Shown here piece after piece: positions 25,429 to 34,130 of a stretch of 64,000 nt of DNA. How positions within the stretch are numbered: position 1 is the stretch's first letter; every line of letters begins with the position of its first letter. The DNA comes from Sinomicrobium kalidii (GTDB taxonomy: Bacteria > Bacteroidota > Bacteroidia > Flavobacteriales > Flavobacteriaceae). Made by a program: the position numbers and the translations under genes. The stretch is from NCBI RefSeq assembly GCF_021183825.1, contig NZ_CP089211.1, forward strand, positions 4,446,501-4,510,500, written 5' to 3'. Below the pieces are notes generated by a model. That model had not been told where the DNA came from. It searched no databases and worked only from the letters and a program-made list of their open reading frames with translations.

Positions 25429-26466
25429 TTATTCAAAAATCTCGTTGTGCTGTTCCATAACACGGATAAACGTGGTGCGTTTGGTGAGCTCCTTGAGCCG
25501 TTGTGCCCCTACATAGGTACATGTAGAACGAAGGCTCCCGAGGATATCTTTTACGGTAGTGCCCACCTTCCCCTTGTAAGGTATTTCCACGGTTTTTCCT
25601 TCGCTGGCACGATATGCTGCCATGCCTCCCGTGTGTTTTTCCATGGCGGTTTCGGAGCTCATTCCGTAGAACTGTTTGTACTTTTTACCGTCTTTTTCTA
25701 TGGTCTCGCCGCCGCTTTCCGAATGTCCGGCAAGCATTCCGCCGAGCATTACAAAATCGGCGCCGCCGCCAAATGCCTTGGCAATATCCCCCGGAATTTT
25801 ACACCCGCCGTCGGAGATGATCTGTCCGCCCAGTCCGTGGGCCGCATCTGCACACTCTATGATAGCAGATAACTGTGGGTAACCGACCCCTGTTTTTATC
25901 CTTGTGGTACAGACACTTCCGGGGCCTATGCCCACCTTGATGATATCGGCTCCGGCCAACAGGAGTTCTTCCACCATTTCCCCTGTAACGACATTTCCCG
26001 CAATAATAACCTTGTCCGGGTATTGTTGCCGGGTTTCCTTGACGAACTCTACAAAATGTTCGGAATATCCGTTGGCAACATCAATACAGATAAACAGAAT
26101 CCGGGGGAACTGTCGTAACAGGAGATTCAGTTTTTCCGCATCTTTTTTTCCTGTTCCCGTACTTATGGCTATGTAATCCGTGATATTTGTGCTGCTGTTT
26201 TCCATAAAAACCTGCCATTGTTCCGGGGTGTAATGTTTGTGGATGGCAGTGATAAGTTGGTGTCCGGAGAGTTCAACAGCCATTTCAAATGTTCCTACGG
26301 TATCCATATTGGCGGCAATAACCGGGATTCCGCTCCACGTTTTACCCGTATGCATAAATTTGAACTCTCTTTTGAGACTAACGGCAGCCCTTGATTTCAG
26401 TGTAGACCTTTTGGGGCGTATCATCACATCTTTAAACCCCAGTTTTATATCGTTTTCTATCCGCAT
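25429..26466 (-). CDS. guaC: GMP reductase
   Basis: GuaC reduces GMP to IMP with NADPH and frees ammonia in purine salvage. The 345-residue protein begins [20 protein letters not shown]. It carries the IMPDH/GMPR loop [20 protein letters not shown] with the catalytic Cys, then [20 protein letters not shown] and the GMPR-specific [11 protein letters not shown]. There are no CBS domains, as expected for GMPR. It is followed leftward by the K+/H+ antiporter gene. Confidence 0.94.
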   Translation of the reverse strand: MRIENDIKLGFKDVMIRPKRSTLKSRAAVSLKREFKFMHTGKTWSGIPVIAANMDTVGTFEMAVELSGHQLITAIHKHYTPEQWQVFMENSSTNITDYIAISTGTGKKDAEKLNLLLRQFPRILFICIDVANGYSEHFVEFVKETRQQYPDKVIIAGNVVTGEMVEELLLAGADIIKVGIGPGSVCTTRIKTGVGYPQLSAIIECADAAHGLGGQIISDGGCKIPGDIAKAFGGGADFVMLGGMLAGHSESGGETIEKDGKKYKQFYGMSSETAMEKHTGGMAAYRASEGKTVEIPYKGKVGTTVKDILGSLRSTCTYVGAQRLKELTKRTTFIRVMEQHNEIFE

Positions 26467-26658
26467 GGCACTATTCTTTTCCTAATTTTTTACTAAAGAA
26501 AAGCATTATACCAAAAAAATCCTACATAGAATGAATTTTTTTGAACGTGCGGTTCGCATTACCGTGATCATTCCGTATTACTGTTTTGAAAATAACAGTG
26601 AAACAGCACGCTCCCGGTAAACGCCGCGTACAAAATAAATTGAATATATAACGGGGAA

Positions 26659-29067
26659 TTATCTTAATCCGGGATATTTTCGCGGATCGGTCTCGTGCAT
26701 AATGTCGTATACCTTTTCGAAAATATCTTCTGCGTTGGGTTTGGAGAAATAATCACCATCGGTCCCGTATGCCGGTCTGTGCGGTTGTGCGGAAAGTGTT
26801 TGCGGAGCACTGTCGAGGTAGCGATAGGCCCCCTGTTTTTCCACGACTTCCTGCATAAGATATGCCGAGGCCCCGCCGGGTACATCTTCATCGATGATGA
26901 GCAGGCGGTTCGTTTTCTTTACACTTTCAACGGTTTCGTGGTGTATGTCAAACGGTAAAAGCGTTTGTGCGTCAATGACTTCTGCGTTTATACCCACTTC
27001 CAGTAAATCCCTGGTGACCTGTTCAACGATCCTGAGTGTAGAACCGTAAGAAAGCAGGGTAATATCCGTGCCCTCTTTCACAACTTCAACTTTACCGATG
27101 GGGGTTCTGAATTCTCCCAGGTTATCGGGTAATTGTTCTTTCAGCCGGTAACCGTTTAGGCTTTCTATGATGAGTGCAGGTTCGTCACTTTCCATGAGGG
27201 TGTTGTAAAATCCGGCGGCCTTGGTCATGTTCCTGGGGGTAAGGATATACATTCCCCGAAGCAGGTGGATGAGTCCGCCCATCTGGGAACCTGCATGCCA
27301 TATCCCTTCCAGGCGGTGTCCCCGGGTTCTTACGATCACCGGGGCTTTTTGTTTGCCCATGGTCCGGTAGTGGAGTGACGCCAGATCGTCACTCATGGTT
27401 TGCAGGGCATACAGGATATAATCCAGGTATTGTATTTCGGCGATAGGTCTTAACCCTCTCAGGGCTAACCCGATACCTTGCCCGAGAATAGTGGCTTCCC
27501 TGATGCCCGTATCGGCCACACGTATTTCACCATATTTTTTCTGAAGACCTTCCAGTCCCTGGTTTACATCACCGATATTGCCGCTGTCCTCTCCGAAAAC
27601 CAGGGCGTTGGAATATTTGGAAAAGAGGCTGTCGAAATTGTCCCGGATGATGATACGCCCGTCTACAGATTTCGGGTTTTCACTGTATTCCGGTAATACT
27701 TCGGTTATGGCCGTAGCTTTATCTGGAAGTTCACTGTACAGGTGCGAGCTGTATTTGGGCTGTTCTTCCCGGAGGTAATTGGTGATCCAGGCCGCAAGCC
27801 TTTCCTTTTCTTCTGACGGTTCGTGTATAACATAACGCAAGGCACGCCTGGTCAGGGAAAGAAGGTCCTTTTTGACAGGTTCGTCTATGGCTATGAGGTC
27901 GTTCTTTAACTTGCTGATAAAGGACTTGTTGGTACTTCCGCTAGCCAGGTCATCGAGCAGGGCGACCGCTTCTTTCTTTTTGTTTTTTATGGGGGTAGTG
28001 AATTCTGTCCAGGCTTCTTTCTTGGATTCCCTGACTTCCCTTTTCACTTCTTTTTCCAGGGTGGTCAGGTCTTCTTCCGTGGCAAAGCCGTTGTCAATGA
28101 GCCATTCCCGCATCTTCAGGTTGCAGTCGTGTGCTTTTTCCCACTCCAGTCGCTCCTTATCCTTGTAACGTTCGTGCGATCCGGAGGTGGAATGCCCCTG
28201 GGGCTGGGTGAGCTCCGTAACATGAATAAGTACCGGAACGTGTTCTTCACGGGCCAGTTTCCCTGCATTCTCATAGGCTTCCACAAGGGCAGGATAATCC
28301 CAGCCCTTTACCACAACAATTTCGATGCCGGGCCGGTCATCACGCTGAAAGCCTTTCATTACTTCGGAGATGTTCTCTTTGGTGGTCTGGTGTTTTGCAT
28401 GGACGGAGATACCGTACATGTCGTCCCATATACTCATCACCAGGGGAACCTGCAATACTCCTGCAGCATTCATGGTTTCAAAGAAGAGCCCTTCGCTGGT
28501 GCTCGCATTTCCTATGGTGCCCCAGGCCACTTCATTGCCGTTTACAGAGAAATTGCTGCTGTCCATTTCCCCGGCATTCCTGTAGATTTTGGAGGCCTGG
28601 GCAAGTCCCAGCAAACGGGGCATCTGGGCGGCAGTAGGTGAAATATCACCGCTGCTGTTCTTTTGCTCCGTCAGATTTTTCCAGCTCCCGTCGTCGTTGA
28701 GGTTGTGAGTCAGGAAATGTCCGCCCATCTGCCTTCCGGCACTCATGGGTTCCTTCTCAATATCCGTATGGGCATAGAGCCCTGCGAAAAAGTGTTTTGC
28801 GCTGAATTCACCTATGGCCATCATAAAGGTTTGATCCCTGTAATAGCCACTGCGGAAATCGCCGTTTTTGAAGGCCCGGGCCATCGCCAGTTGTGGAACT
28901 TCCTTTCCGTCACCGAAAATACCGAACTTGGCCTTTCCCGTCAGGACTTCCCTTCGCCCCAACACACTGCACTCCCTGCTCATTACAGCTATCCTGTAGT
29001 CGTGCAGTACCTGGGTTTTAAAATCGTTGAAGGTAATATCTTTTTGAGAATCTGTTTCGGTATGCAT
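26659..29067 (-). CDS. Fused alpha/beta 2-oxoacid dehydrogenase E1
   Basis: The 802-residue protein joins both E1 subunits. Residues about 1-400 form the alpha part, with the thiamine-pyrophosphate region GTIGNASTSEGLFFETMN. Residues about 460-800 form the beta part (FGEDSGNIGDVNQGL, TGIREATILGQGIGLALRG, DEDVPGGASAYLMQEVVE). Fused E1 proteins of this type are standard in Bacteroidota. The substrate is probably branched-chain 2-oxoacids or a related acid feeding branched-chain fatty acid synthesis. No E2 or E3 gene lies nearby. A promoter lies directly upstream. Confidence 0.88.
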   Translation of the reverse strand: MHTETDSQKDITFNDFKTQVLHDYRIAVMSRECSVLGRREVLTGKAKFGIFGDGKEVPQLAMARAFKNGDFRSGYYRDQTFMMAIGEFSAKHFFAGLYAHTDIEKEPMSAGRQMGGHFLTHNLNDDGSWKNLTEQKNSSGDISPTAAQMPRLLGLAQASKIYRNAGEMDSSNFSVNGNEVAWGTIGNASTSEGLFFETMNAAGVLQVPLVMSIWDDMYGISVHAKHQTTKENISEVMKGFQRDDRPGIEIVVVKGWDYPALVEAYENAGKLAREEHVPVLIHVTELTQPQGHSTSGSHERYKDKERLEWEKAHDCNLKMREWLIDNGFATEEDLTTLEKEVKREVRESKKEAWTEFTTPIKNKKKEAVALLDDLASGSTNKSFISKLKNDLIAIDEPVKKDLLSLTRRALRYVIHEPSEEKERLAAWITNYLREEQPKYSSHLYSELPDKATAITEVLPEYSENPKSVDGRIIIRDNFDSLFSKYSNALVFGEDSGNIGDVNQGLEGLQKKYGEIRVADTGIREATILGQGIGLALRGLRPIAEIQYLDYILYALQTMSDDLASLHYRTMGKQKAPVIVRTRGHRLEGIWHAGSQMGGLIHLLRGMYILTPRNMTKAAGFYNTLMESDEPALIIESLNGYRLKEQLPDNLGEFRTPIGKVEVVKEGTDITLLSYGSTLRIVEQVTRDLLEVGINAEVIDAQTLLPFDIHHETVESVKKTNRLLIIDEDVPGGASAYLMQEVVEKQGAYRYLDSAPQTLSAQPHRPAYGTDGDYFSKPNAEDIFEKVYDIMHETDPRKYPGLR

Positions 29068-29087
29068 AGTGTTGTTTTAAAGGAGTA

Positions 29088-29119
29088 CAAAAGTAAGGAA
29101 AACATTCCTTTTTTGCAAG
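29088..29119 (-). promoter_or_regulatory. Promoter of the fused E1 gene
   Basis: On the leftward strand CTTG (29116-29119) is followed, after 20 bp, by TACTTTTG (29088-29095). This fits TTG-N20-TAnnTTTG. The -7 box lies about 20 bp before the start codon. Confidence 0.6.
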
Positions 29120-29255
29120 GCTGAATCGGGTTGATAACATGATATTTTGATAATTTAAAACCCATTTTTTTAATAAAAAACCAAAATTTTTTAATTTGTC
29201 AGCTTTTTGTTGCATATTCTCTAAAACTTCTAATGGGATTTCCGGTTCAGGAAAA

Positions 29256-29828
29256 TTATGTCTTTTTTACAAATTTAGTAAGGATCACAATCTGTTGTCC
29301 GGCTATCTTTCCTTCAATCTGTTCCGGATTGTCGGCTACGAGGGAGATCTTTCTCACTGCCGTTCCCCGTTTTGCAGTAAGGGAAGTGCCTTTTACCTTC
29401 AGATCCTTGATGAGCACAACCGTATCCCCGGTCTCCAGAACCATGCCGTTACTGTCCAGGTGTTTTATGGCCTTTTCTTTCTCCTTTTCGCCTGCTGCTG
29501 CCCAGGCCAGGGTTGTTTCATCGAGATACATTATGTCAAGGAGATCTTGCGGCCAGCCTTCCGGCTTTAACCGCTGAAGCATGCGCCATGCCACGACCTG
29601 TACTGCAGGGACAGTACTCCACATGCTGTCGTTGAGGCAACGCCAGTGGTTCGGGTCCGTAGTACCTGGATTTTCTATTTGCCGCAGACAGGTTTCGCTG
29701 ATCAATATACAGGCATCTGCCCCCTGAACCGGGGCAAAAGGTACTTCGTAAACACATAAATGGTCTGTTGCACCGCTAAGTTCACAAACAGAGCCACTTC
29801 TTTGATGCAATTGTTCTTCTATACTCAT
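29256..29828 (-). CDS. PhnA-domain protein with a partly lost zinc ribbon
   Basis: The 190-residue protein has an N-terminal PhnA-type region (SVCELSGATDHLCVYEVPFA). The C-terminal PhnA SH3-like domain is clear (LETGDTVVLIKDLKVKG, then KRGTAVRKISLV and IEGKIAGQQIVILTKFVKK). Family members I recall read CELCG in the first zinc knuckle, and here it is CELSG, so one Cys ligand seems lost. Despite its name PhnA is not a phosphonate hydrolase, and its function is unknown. The start at 29828 (MSIEEQ) was preferred to 29855. It is leftward and monocistronic. Confidence 0.8.
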   Translation of the reverse strand: MSIEEQLHQRSGSVCELSGATDHLCVYEVPFAPVQGADACILISETCLRQIENPGTTDPNHWRCLNDSMWSTVPAVQVVAWRMLQRLKPEGWPQDLLDIMYLDETTLAWAAAGEKEKEKAIKHLDSNGMVLETGDTVVLIKDLKVKGTSLTAKRGTAVRKISLVADNPEQIEGKIAGQQIVILTKFVKKT

Positions 29829-29852
29829 TCTTTGATTTAATATATGACAGGG

Positions 29853-29860
29853 CAAATATA
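29853..29860 (-). promoter_or_regulatory. Candidate -7 box for the PhnA-type gene
   Basis: The leftward strand reads TATATTTG about 25 bp before the start at 29828, which also favours that start over 29855. Confidence 0.4.
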
Positions 29861-30205
29861 GCGGAATAAAGGTTTACGGCATGTGAAAAGATCATCGGAA
29901 GAAGTGTAAACACGTTTCCCGGATCGTGAGTGGTTATATTTTGCAGTTGTTTGAATAACAGATAAGAATAAAATATTCCGTTATGTTTAACAGGTTGGTT
30001 TTTAGTGTTTTTACCGCCATTCCGTATATGAGTTCAGTATCCGTTTGAGTAATAAACCTTATCATTTGTCTTGATATGACTTTTACAACGGTAATTTTTG
30101 GGAAATTACAGGAGAACGCTTAAACATTATTCACGATATATTTAATAACCGTCCCGGCGTATAAGTGAAAGTCTTTTCTTCTCTGAAACAGGTGCGTCTG
30201 CCCCG
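29861..30205. other. Intergenic region without a visible gene
   Basis: These 345 AT-rich bases hold no credible reading frame and no strong hairpin. A 20-base motif at 30115-30134, AACGCTTAAACATTATTCAC, recurs with one mismatch at 23789-23808 downstream of the TipA-like gene. Confidence 0.5.
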
Positions 30206-33097
30206 TTAGAACCATTTCCTGGTAAAGAGTTTTACAAGTGTCTTGGGTTGCAGAGTAACGATAAAGCGTATTTTCTGGTCGTACCGGGGCTGTGCTATTT
30301 CCCAGCCGTTATTGGAATAGAGGGGGAAGTAGAGTTCGAAGTAATCGGTAACCAGGTTCAGGCGGATACCGGAATCATAGACAAACCGTCCCGGTTCCCG
30401 TTTACTTTTCAGCCAGCCTATATCGCCGTAGAGCTCCACCCACTTCCAGATATTGAAACTGGCATTGGTGGTAATCATCCAGTTATTGGCGTAGGGGTCT
30501 TCGAATTTTGATTTGAAGCCTCCCTCGGCAATAATGATCTCCTGGCTGAGTATCCCGGTGGTCTCCGACCTTCCGAGGTAACCGAAGTCAAAAAGGTAGT
30601 CTGTAGGACGGTCCAGGGCAAAGCTGAAATAATCAGAACTGGTATCGTTATAGATGAACTTACCGGCAAACAACCTCACGTTGAGCTGCCGGTTGTTCTG
30701 GTACAATTTCCTGAACTCGAGATCAAAGGAGAGTTTTGAAAAATTGTTGGCCAGCTGGAAATCGGTAAACCAGGAGAAATGGTTGATAATGCCGTTATTC
30801 GAATAGGAATACCGGGTGTTGAATACGCTGTAATCGGGATCGGTATCGTCGGTGTTTATAGTCTCGTCTTTTTCGCGGATGACATTGATAAAACGGAACG
30901 TGAGCGATTCCCTTTTGTTGGACCGAAAATCATCTGTCCGGAAACCGAGACTTATGGCTGGTGTTATGGTGCTGTATCTTAAATCTTTGGCGTAGTGATA
31001 ACTGGAACCGCTTACCGAAAAAGTGGCCAGGTAGAGATTACCTTGGTCGAGGTAGTTCCGGTAGGCAATTAAGCCCGAACCTACCAGTGCTTTTTCTTTG
31101 GTACCGTAAGAAGGAGTAAGGTCGTAAAGAAAGGGTTTGGCCGTCAGGGCCTTGTTGTGTAAACGCATTCCGGCCACAACGCCGTCATAGTAGTTGTAGG
31201 TGGCTGTGGGGACGTAGAATACCTGGTTGTAATAGGGGTTTTCCGCATCTTTAAAGAACCGGAACTTCAGCCTTCTGTTCTGGGAGAAAAAACCGTTGAG
31301 GGACTTCCAGTTGTCACGCTGGTTGAACTCGGGAATGATTTTGTCGTAATTGAGTACCAGCCTTTTTTCATTGTTATTCGGGATGCGGAATGTTTTTTCG
31401 CCGACAATGTTTTCAAACCAGTATTTGGAAAGCACAGTATCGTTGCGTACCCCGAAAAGCGAAACGGGAACATTGGTGCGCCTTTTGTTTTTAATGGTGA
31501 CGAAGATGGAGTCTTCGGTCTTCTTCACCTTCTTTATGGTGAAATCTATTTTGTGCCGTGTACTTACGTATTCGTCAAAAAACCAGTCGATGTTTTTTGG
31601 GGTATCCGTTTTGAGGTTTTTTTCAAAATCACGGGCATTGACATATTCCAGGCGGTAATTGTTGTAAAAGCCCTTTATTTTTTTAGGGATGCTACCGTCC
31701 CCGAGATAGTTTTCCAGGTAAACCAGCCCGAGTCCTGCCTTGTATTTCCCTGCAATTTTTTCATTGAATTTTATGAGTTCGTCCTTGGGTGTGGCGATCG
31801 CCTGGTCTATGTTCTTGCTGGCCATGAGCATAAACATGAGGGGGTATTGTTCATTGAATCCCTTCTTGGCCAGGTGGAAACTGCGTACGAGCCATATGTC
31901 GGAAAGTTTTCCCATGAGTTTTATGTCAGGGTAAAACGTTTCCACATATTTTATCATCAGGTAGGTTTGTATGGCGTCGGCGATCCATTTGTCTTTCCGG
32001 GTGTCCAGGAACAATGTGTTTTCAAGGTAATTGTTCAGTGCGGTTTTCAGTAACTTCATTTCGTACTGGAACTCTTCCGGGAAGGGGCGTAAAAAAGCGG
32101 GTAACTGGTTAAGTCCGTAAAGCGGGGTTTTCCGGTATTCGGTTTCGGTGACCAGCAGCCTGGAGTGCGGGTATTTCCCAAGATTGTCGTAAATGAAATG
32201 GATGATTCGGTCTGTCGTCAGTGTCTTGACCTCTTCAGACAGGTCCTTGGAGACGATGTTGGTAATAAGCGACAGATTGGTGTTTGTATAGGTAGTGAAA
32301 CTGTTCTTTTTTTCCAGGTACAGCTTTATGTCGTTCCTGTCTTTGCCTGTGAGTACCGCCTGTTGCAGATGGTCTATGTTTTTTGATTCTTTAAGGTTGA
32401 GGTCGGTATTGAGAACGTAACCTTCGGGGTAATTGAATACTATTTCATAATCGGTTTTGTCTGTATAGAGGTCGTCAAGGTCCTTGTTGCTGTACAATAC
32501 CCAATCATCGTTATATACTGCCGGGGTAATATACCAGTACCTTAGTTTGAAATTCCCGTTCTCTTCATAGCCGTATCTGGTAAATTCCGCGGAGGGAATT
32601 TTGACAGAATAGGACAACTTTAGGAGGAAGTCGTCTCCCGGGTACACGGGAAAATTTAATTGCACCCTGATAATGTCTTTGGAGTCCATTCGTTGCCATC
32701 CTATAGGAGTAAAATTTTTATCGACGATGGAAATGACCTTCGTGCTTCCCCTGACTTTGTTTTTGGCCAGATGCAGGCTTTTGTTGAATTCCTCCCCGAA
32801 CCTTTTGGCCAGGGCCGTGTTTTTCCCTGAGTAGGCATTGTTCCAGTCGGTAAGATAAATGGCATTGAGCGTATCGGAAGAACGGTTGTGGAAACTGATT
32901 TCCTGCTGAATATTAATGGTTTTTGTCTCCGGAAGAAACCTGGCAACGATGGTCTGTTTATTTTGTGCGGTAAGATCGGCGGAAACCAGCAACACTATAA
33001 TGAGAAAAAAGAGGGGAAAAACGGAAAAACACCGCATCAATGCGGGCAACCGGTATCTGTATGCAAGATGTTTTACGCTTTTATAGTGTTGTGGCAT
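30206..33097 (-). CDS. M1-like (gluzincin) pseudopeptidase fused to an outer-membrane barrel
   Basis: The 963-residue protein has a signal peptide (hydrophobic core about 28-42, ending DLTAQ). An M1-type N-terminal beta domain (about 45-250) and a helical peptidase-like domain (about 255-520) follow, then a beta-rich C-terminal third (about 600-963). That third has alternating aromatic strands and a terminal Phe, as in outer-membrane barrels. The peptidase signature HExxH is absent. Where M1 enzymes have HExxH and then NEGFA, this protein has LLKTALNNYLENTLF and then KWIADAIQTYLMIKY. It is therefore probably non-catalytic. A start at 33037 is also possible. The gene begins 6 bp after the LOG-family gene. 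Confidence 0.75.
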   Translation of the reverse strand: MPQHYKSVKHLAYRYRLPALMRCFSVFPLFFLIIVLLVSADLTAQNKQTIVARFLPETKTINIQQEISFHNRSSDTLNAIYLTDWNNAYSGKNTALAKRFGEEFNKSLHLAKNKVRGSTKVISIVDKNFTPIGWQRMDSKDIIRVQLNFPVYPGDDFLLKLSYSVKIPSAEFTRYGYEENGNFKLRYWYITPAVYNDDWVLYSNKDLDDLYTDKTDYEIVFNYPEGYVLNTDLNLKESKNIDHLQQAVLTGKDRNDIKLYLEKKNSFTTYTNTNLSLITNIVSKDLSEEVKTLTTDRIIHFIYDNLGKYPHSRLLVTETEYRKTPLYGLNQLPAFLRPFPEEFQYEMKLLKTALNNYLENTLFLDTRKDKWIADAIQTYLMIKYVETFYPDIKLMGKLSDIWLVRSFHLAKKGFNEQYPLMFMLMASKNIDQAIATPKDELIKFNEKIAGKYKAGLGLVYLENYLGDGSIPKKIKGFYNNYRLEYVNARDFEKNLKTDTPKNIDWFFDEYVSTRHKIDFTIKKVKKTEDSIFVTIKNKRRTNVPVSLFGVRNDTVLSKYWFENIVGEKTFRIPNNNEKRLVLNYDKIIPEFNQRDNWKSLNGFFSQNRRLKFRFFKDAENPYYNQVFYVPTATYNYYDGVVAGMRLHNKALTAKPFLYDLTPSYGTKEKALVGSGLIAYRNYLDQGNLYLATFSVSGSSYHYAKDLRYSTITPAISLGFRTDDFRSNKRESLTFRFINVIREKDETINTDDTDPDYSVFNTRYSYSNNGIINHFSWFTDFQLANNFSKLSFDLEFRKLYQNNRQLNVRLFAGKFIYNDTSSDYFSFALDRPTDYLFDFGYLGRSETTGILSQEIIIAEGGFKSKFEDPYANNWMITTNASFNIWKWVELYGDIGWLKSKREPGRFVYDSGIRLNLVTDYFELYFPLYSNNGWEIAQPRYDQKIRFIVTLQPKTLVKLFTRKWF

Positions 33098-33103
33098 TTT
33101 ATT

Positions 33104-33790
33104 TTAAAAGTTAGGACTGAGGTTGGACTCTTTGTAAAAGGAATCTAATATATCAAGTACTTCATCTTCGGTATCTACGATTTTTACAAGATCCATATCC
33201 TGGGGGCTGATATTTCCATGTGATTCCAGGAGGGTAGTCCGGACCCACTCAAAAAGGCCTCCCCAAAATTCGGACCCCACCAGAATAATGGGAAATTTAC
33301 CGATTTTTTTAGTTTGTATAAGGGTAATGGCTTCAAAAAGTTCGTCCAAAGTGCCAAAGCCCCCGGGCATGACCACAAACCCCTGGGCATACTTGACAAA
33401 CATCACTTTGCGAACAAAGAAGTAATCGAAATTCAGGTTTTTGTCGCTATCGATATACGGGTTGTCGTGTTGTTCGAAGGGGAGGTCGATGTTGAGCCCT
33501 ACGGAGGTGCCTCCTCCGAGGTGTGCCCCTTTGTTCCCCGCTTCCATAATACCGGGGCCTCCGCCGGTAATGACCCCATATCCGTGGTTTACGATTTTAT
33601 AGGCGATTTTTTGAGCCAGGTCGTAATACTTTTCCCCCGGTTTTGTTCTTGCCGACCCGAAAATGGACACGCACGGGCCTATCTGGCTCATTTTTTCATA
33701 TCCGTTTACAAATTCGCCCATGATCTTGAATATGGCCCAGGAATCGTTGGCCTTGATCTGGTTCCAGCCTTTGTGATGTTTATTGTTCAT
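33104..33790 (-). CDS. LOG-family Rossmann protein (TIGR00730 type)
   Basis: This 228-residue protein has the LOG family nucleotide-site motifs GGGPGIMEAGNKGA and PGGFGTLDELFEAITLIQT. In characterised members, the PGGxGT and catalytic Arg/Glu region hydrolyses cytokinin riboside monophosphate or other nucleoside monophosphates to base and ribose phosphate. Here the physiological substrate is unknown, possibly AMP-like nucleotides. It is the first gene of a leftward pair, with the pseudopeptidase/barrel gene starting 6 bp after its stop, so the two are very likely co-transcribed. Confidence 0.9.
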   Translation of the reverse strand: MNNKHHKGWNQIKANDSWAIFKIMGEFVNGYEKMSQIGPCVSIFGSARTKPGEKYYDLAQKIAYKIVNHGYGVITGGGPGIMEAGNKGAHLGGGTSVGLNIDLPFEQHDNPYIDSDKNLNFDYFFVRKVMFVKYAQGFVVMPGGFGTLDELFEAITLIQTKKIGKFPIILVGSEFWGGLFEWVRTTLLESHGNISPQDMDLVKIVDTEDEVLDILDSFYKESNLSPNF

Positions 33791-34130
33791 TCTTCAGTTC
33801 AAATTAAATAAGGTTACTTTCTGTCCATCTAACGCGGTGGGGTAGTTTCCCGGTATCCCGGTCCTCCTGTTCGAAGCGGCGGGAATTTTGTTTGCCGGTC
33901 CCGACCGGTTGTACAAACAGGCCCGAAGCAAGCGTGTGAGTATGGTACAGTGTCCCTATTTTTACTTTTCTTTTTTAAATTCGGTTTATCCGGTGTTAAT
34001 ATATTGTTTTTATTTTGATTAATTTCAACCTGTATGAATGTTTATATCCGCAAATGCACAAAAACCTGCCGGTTTTATTTGTTGTACTACAGGCAAAGAT
34101 ACACCTGGTTTTCCCTGAGTGGTAATCACA
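33791..34130. other. Intergenic region without a visible gene
   Basis: These 340 bases lie between the end of uvrA and the start of the LOG-family gene, both leftward. No credible frame, RNA gene or strong terminator was seen. Confidence 0.5.
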
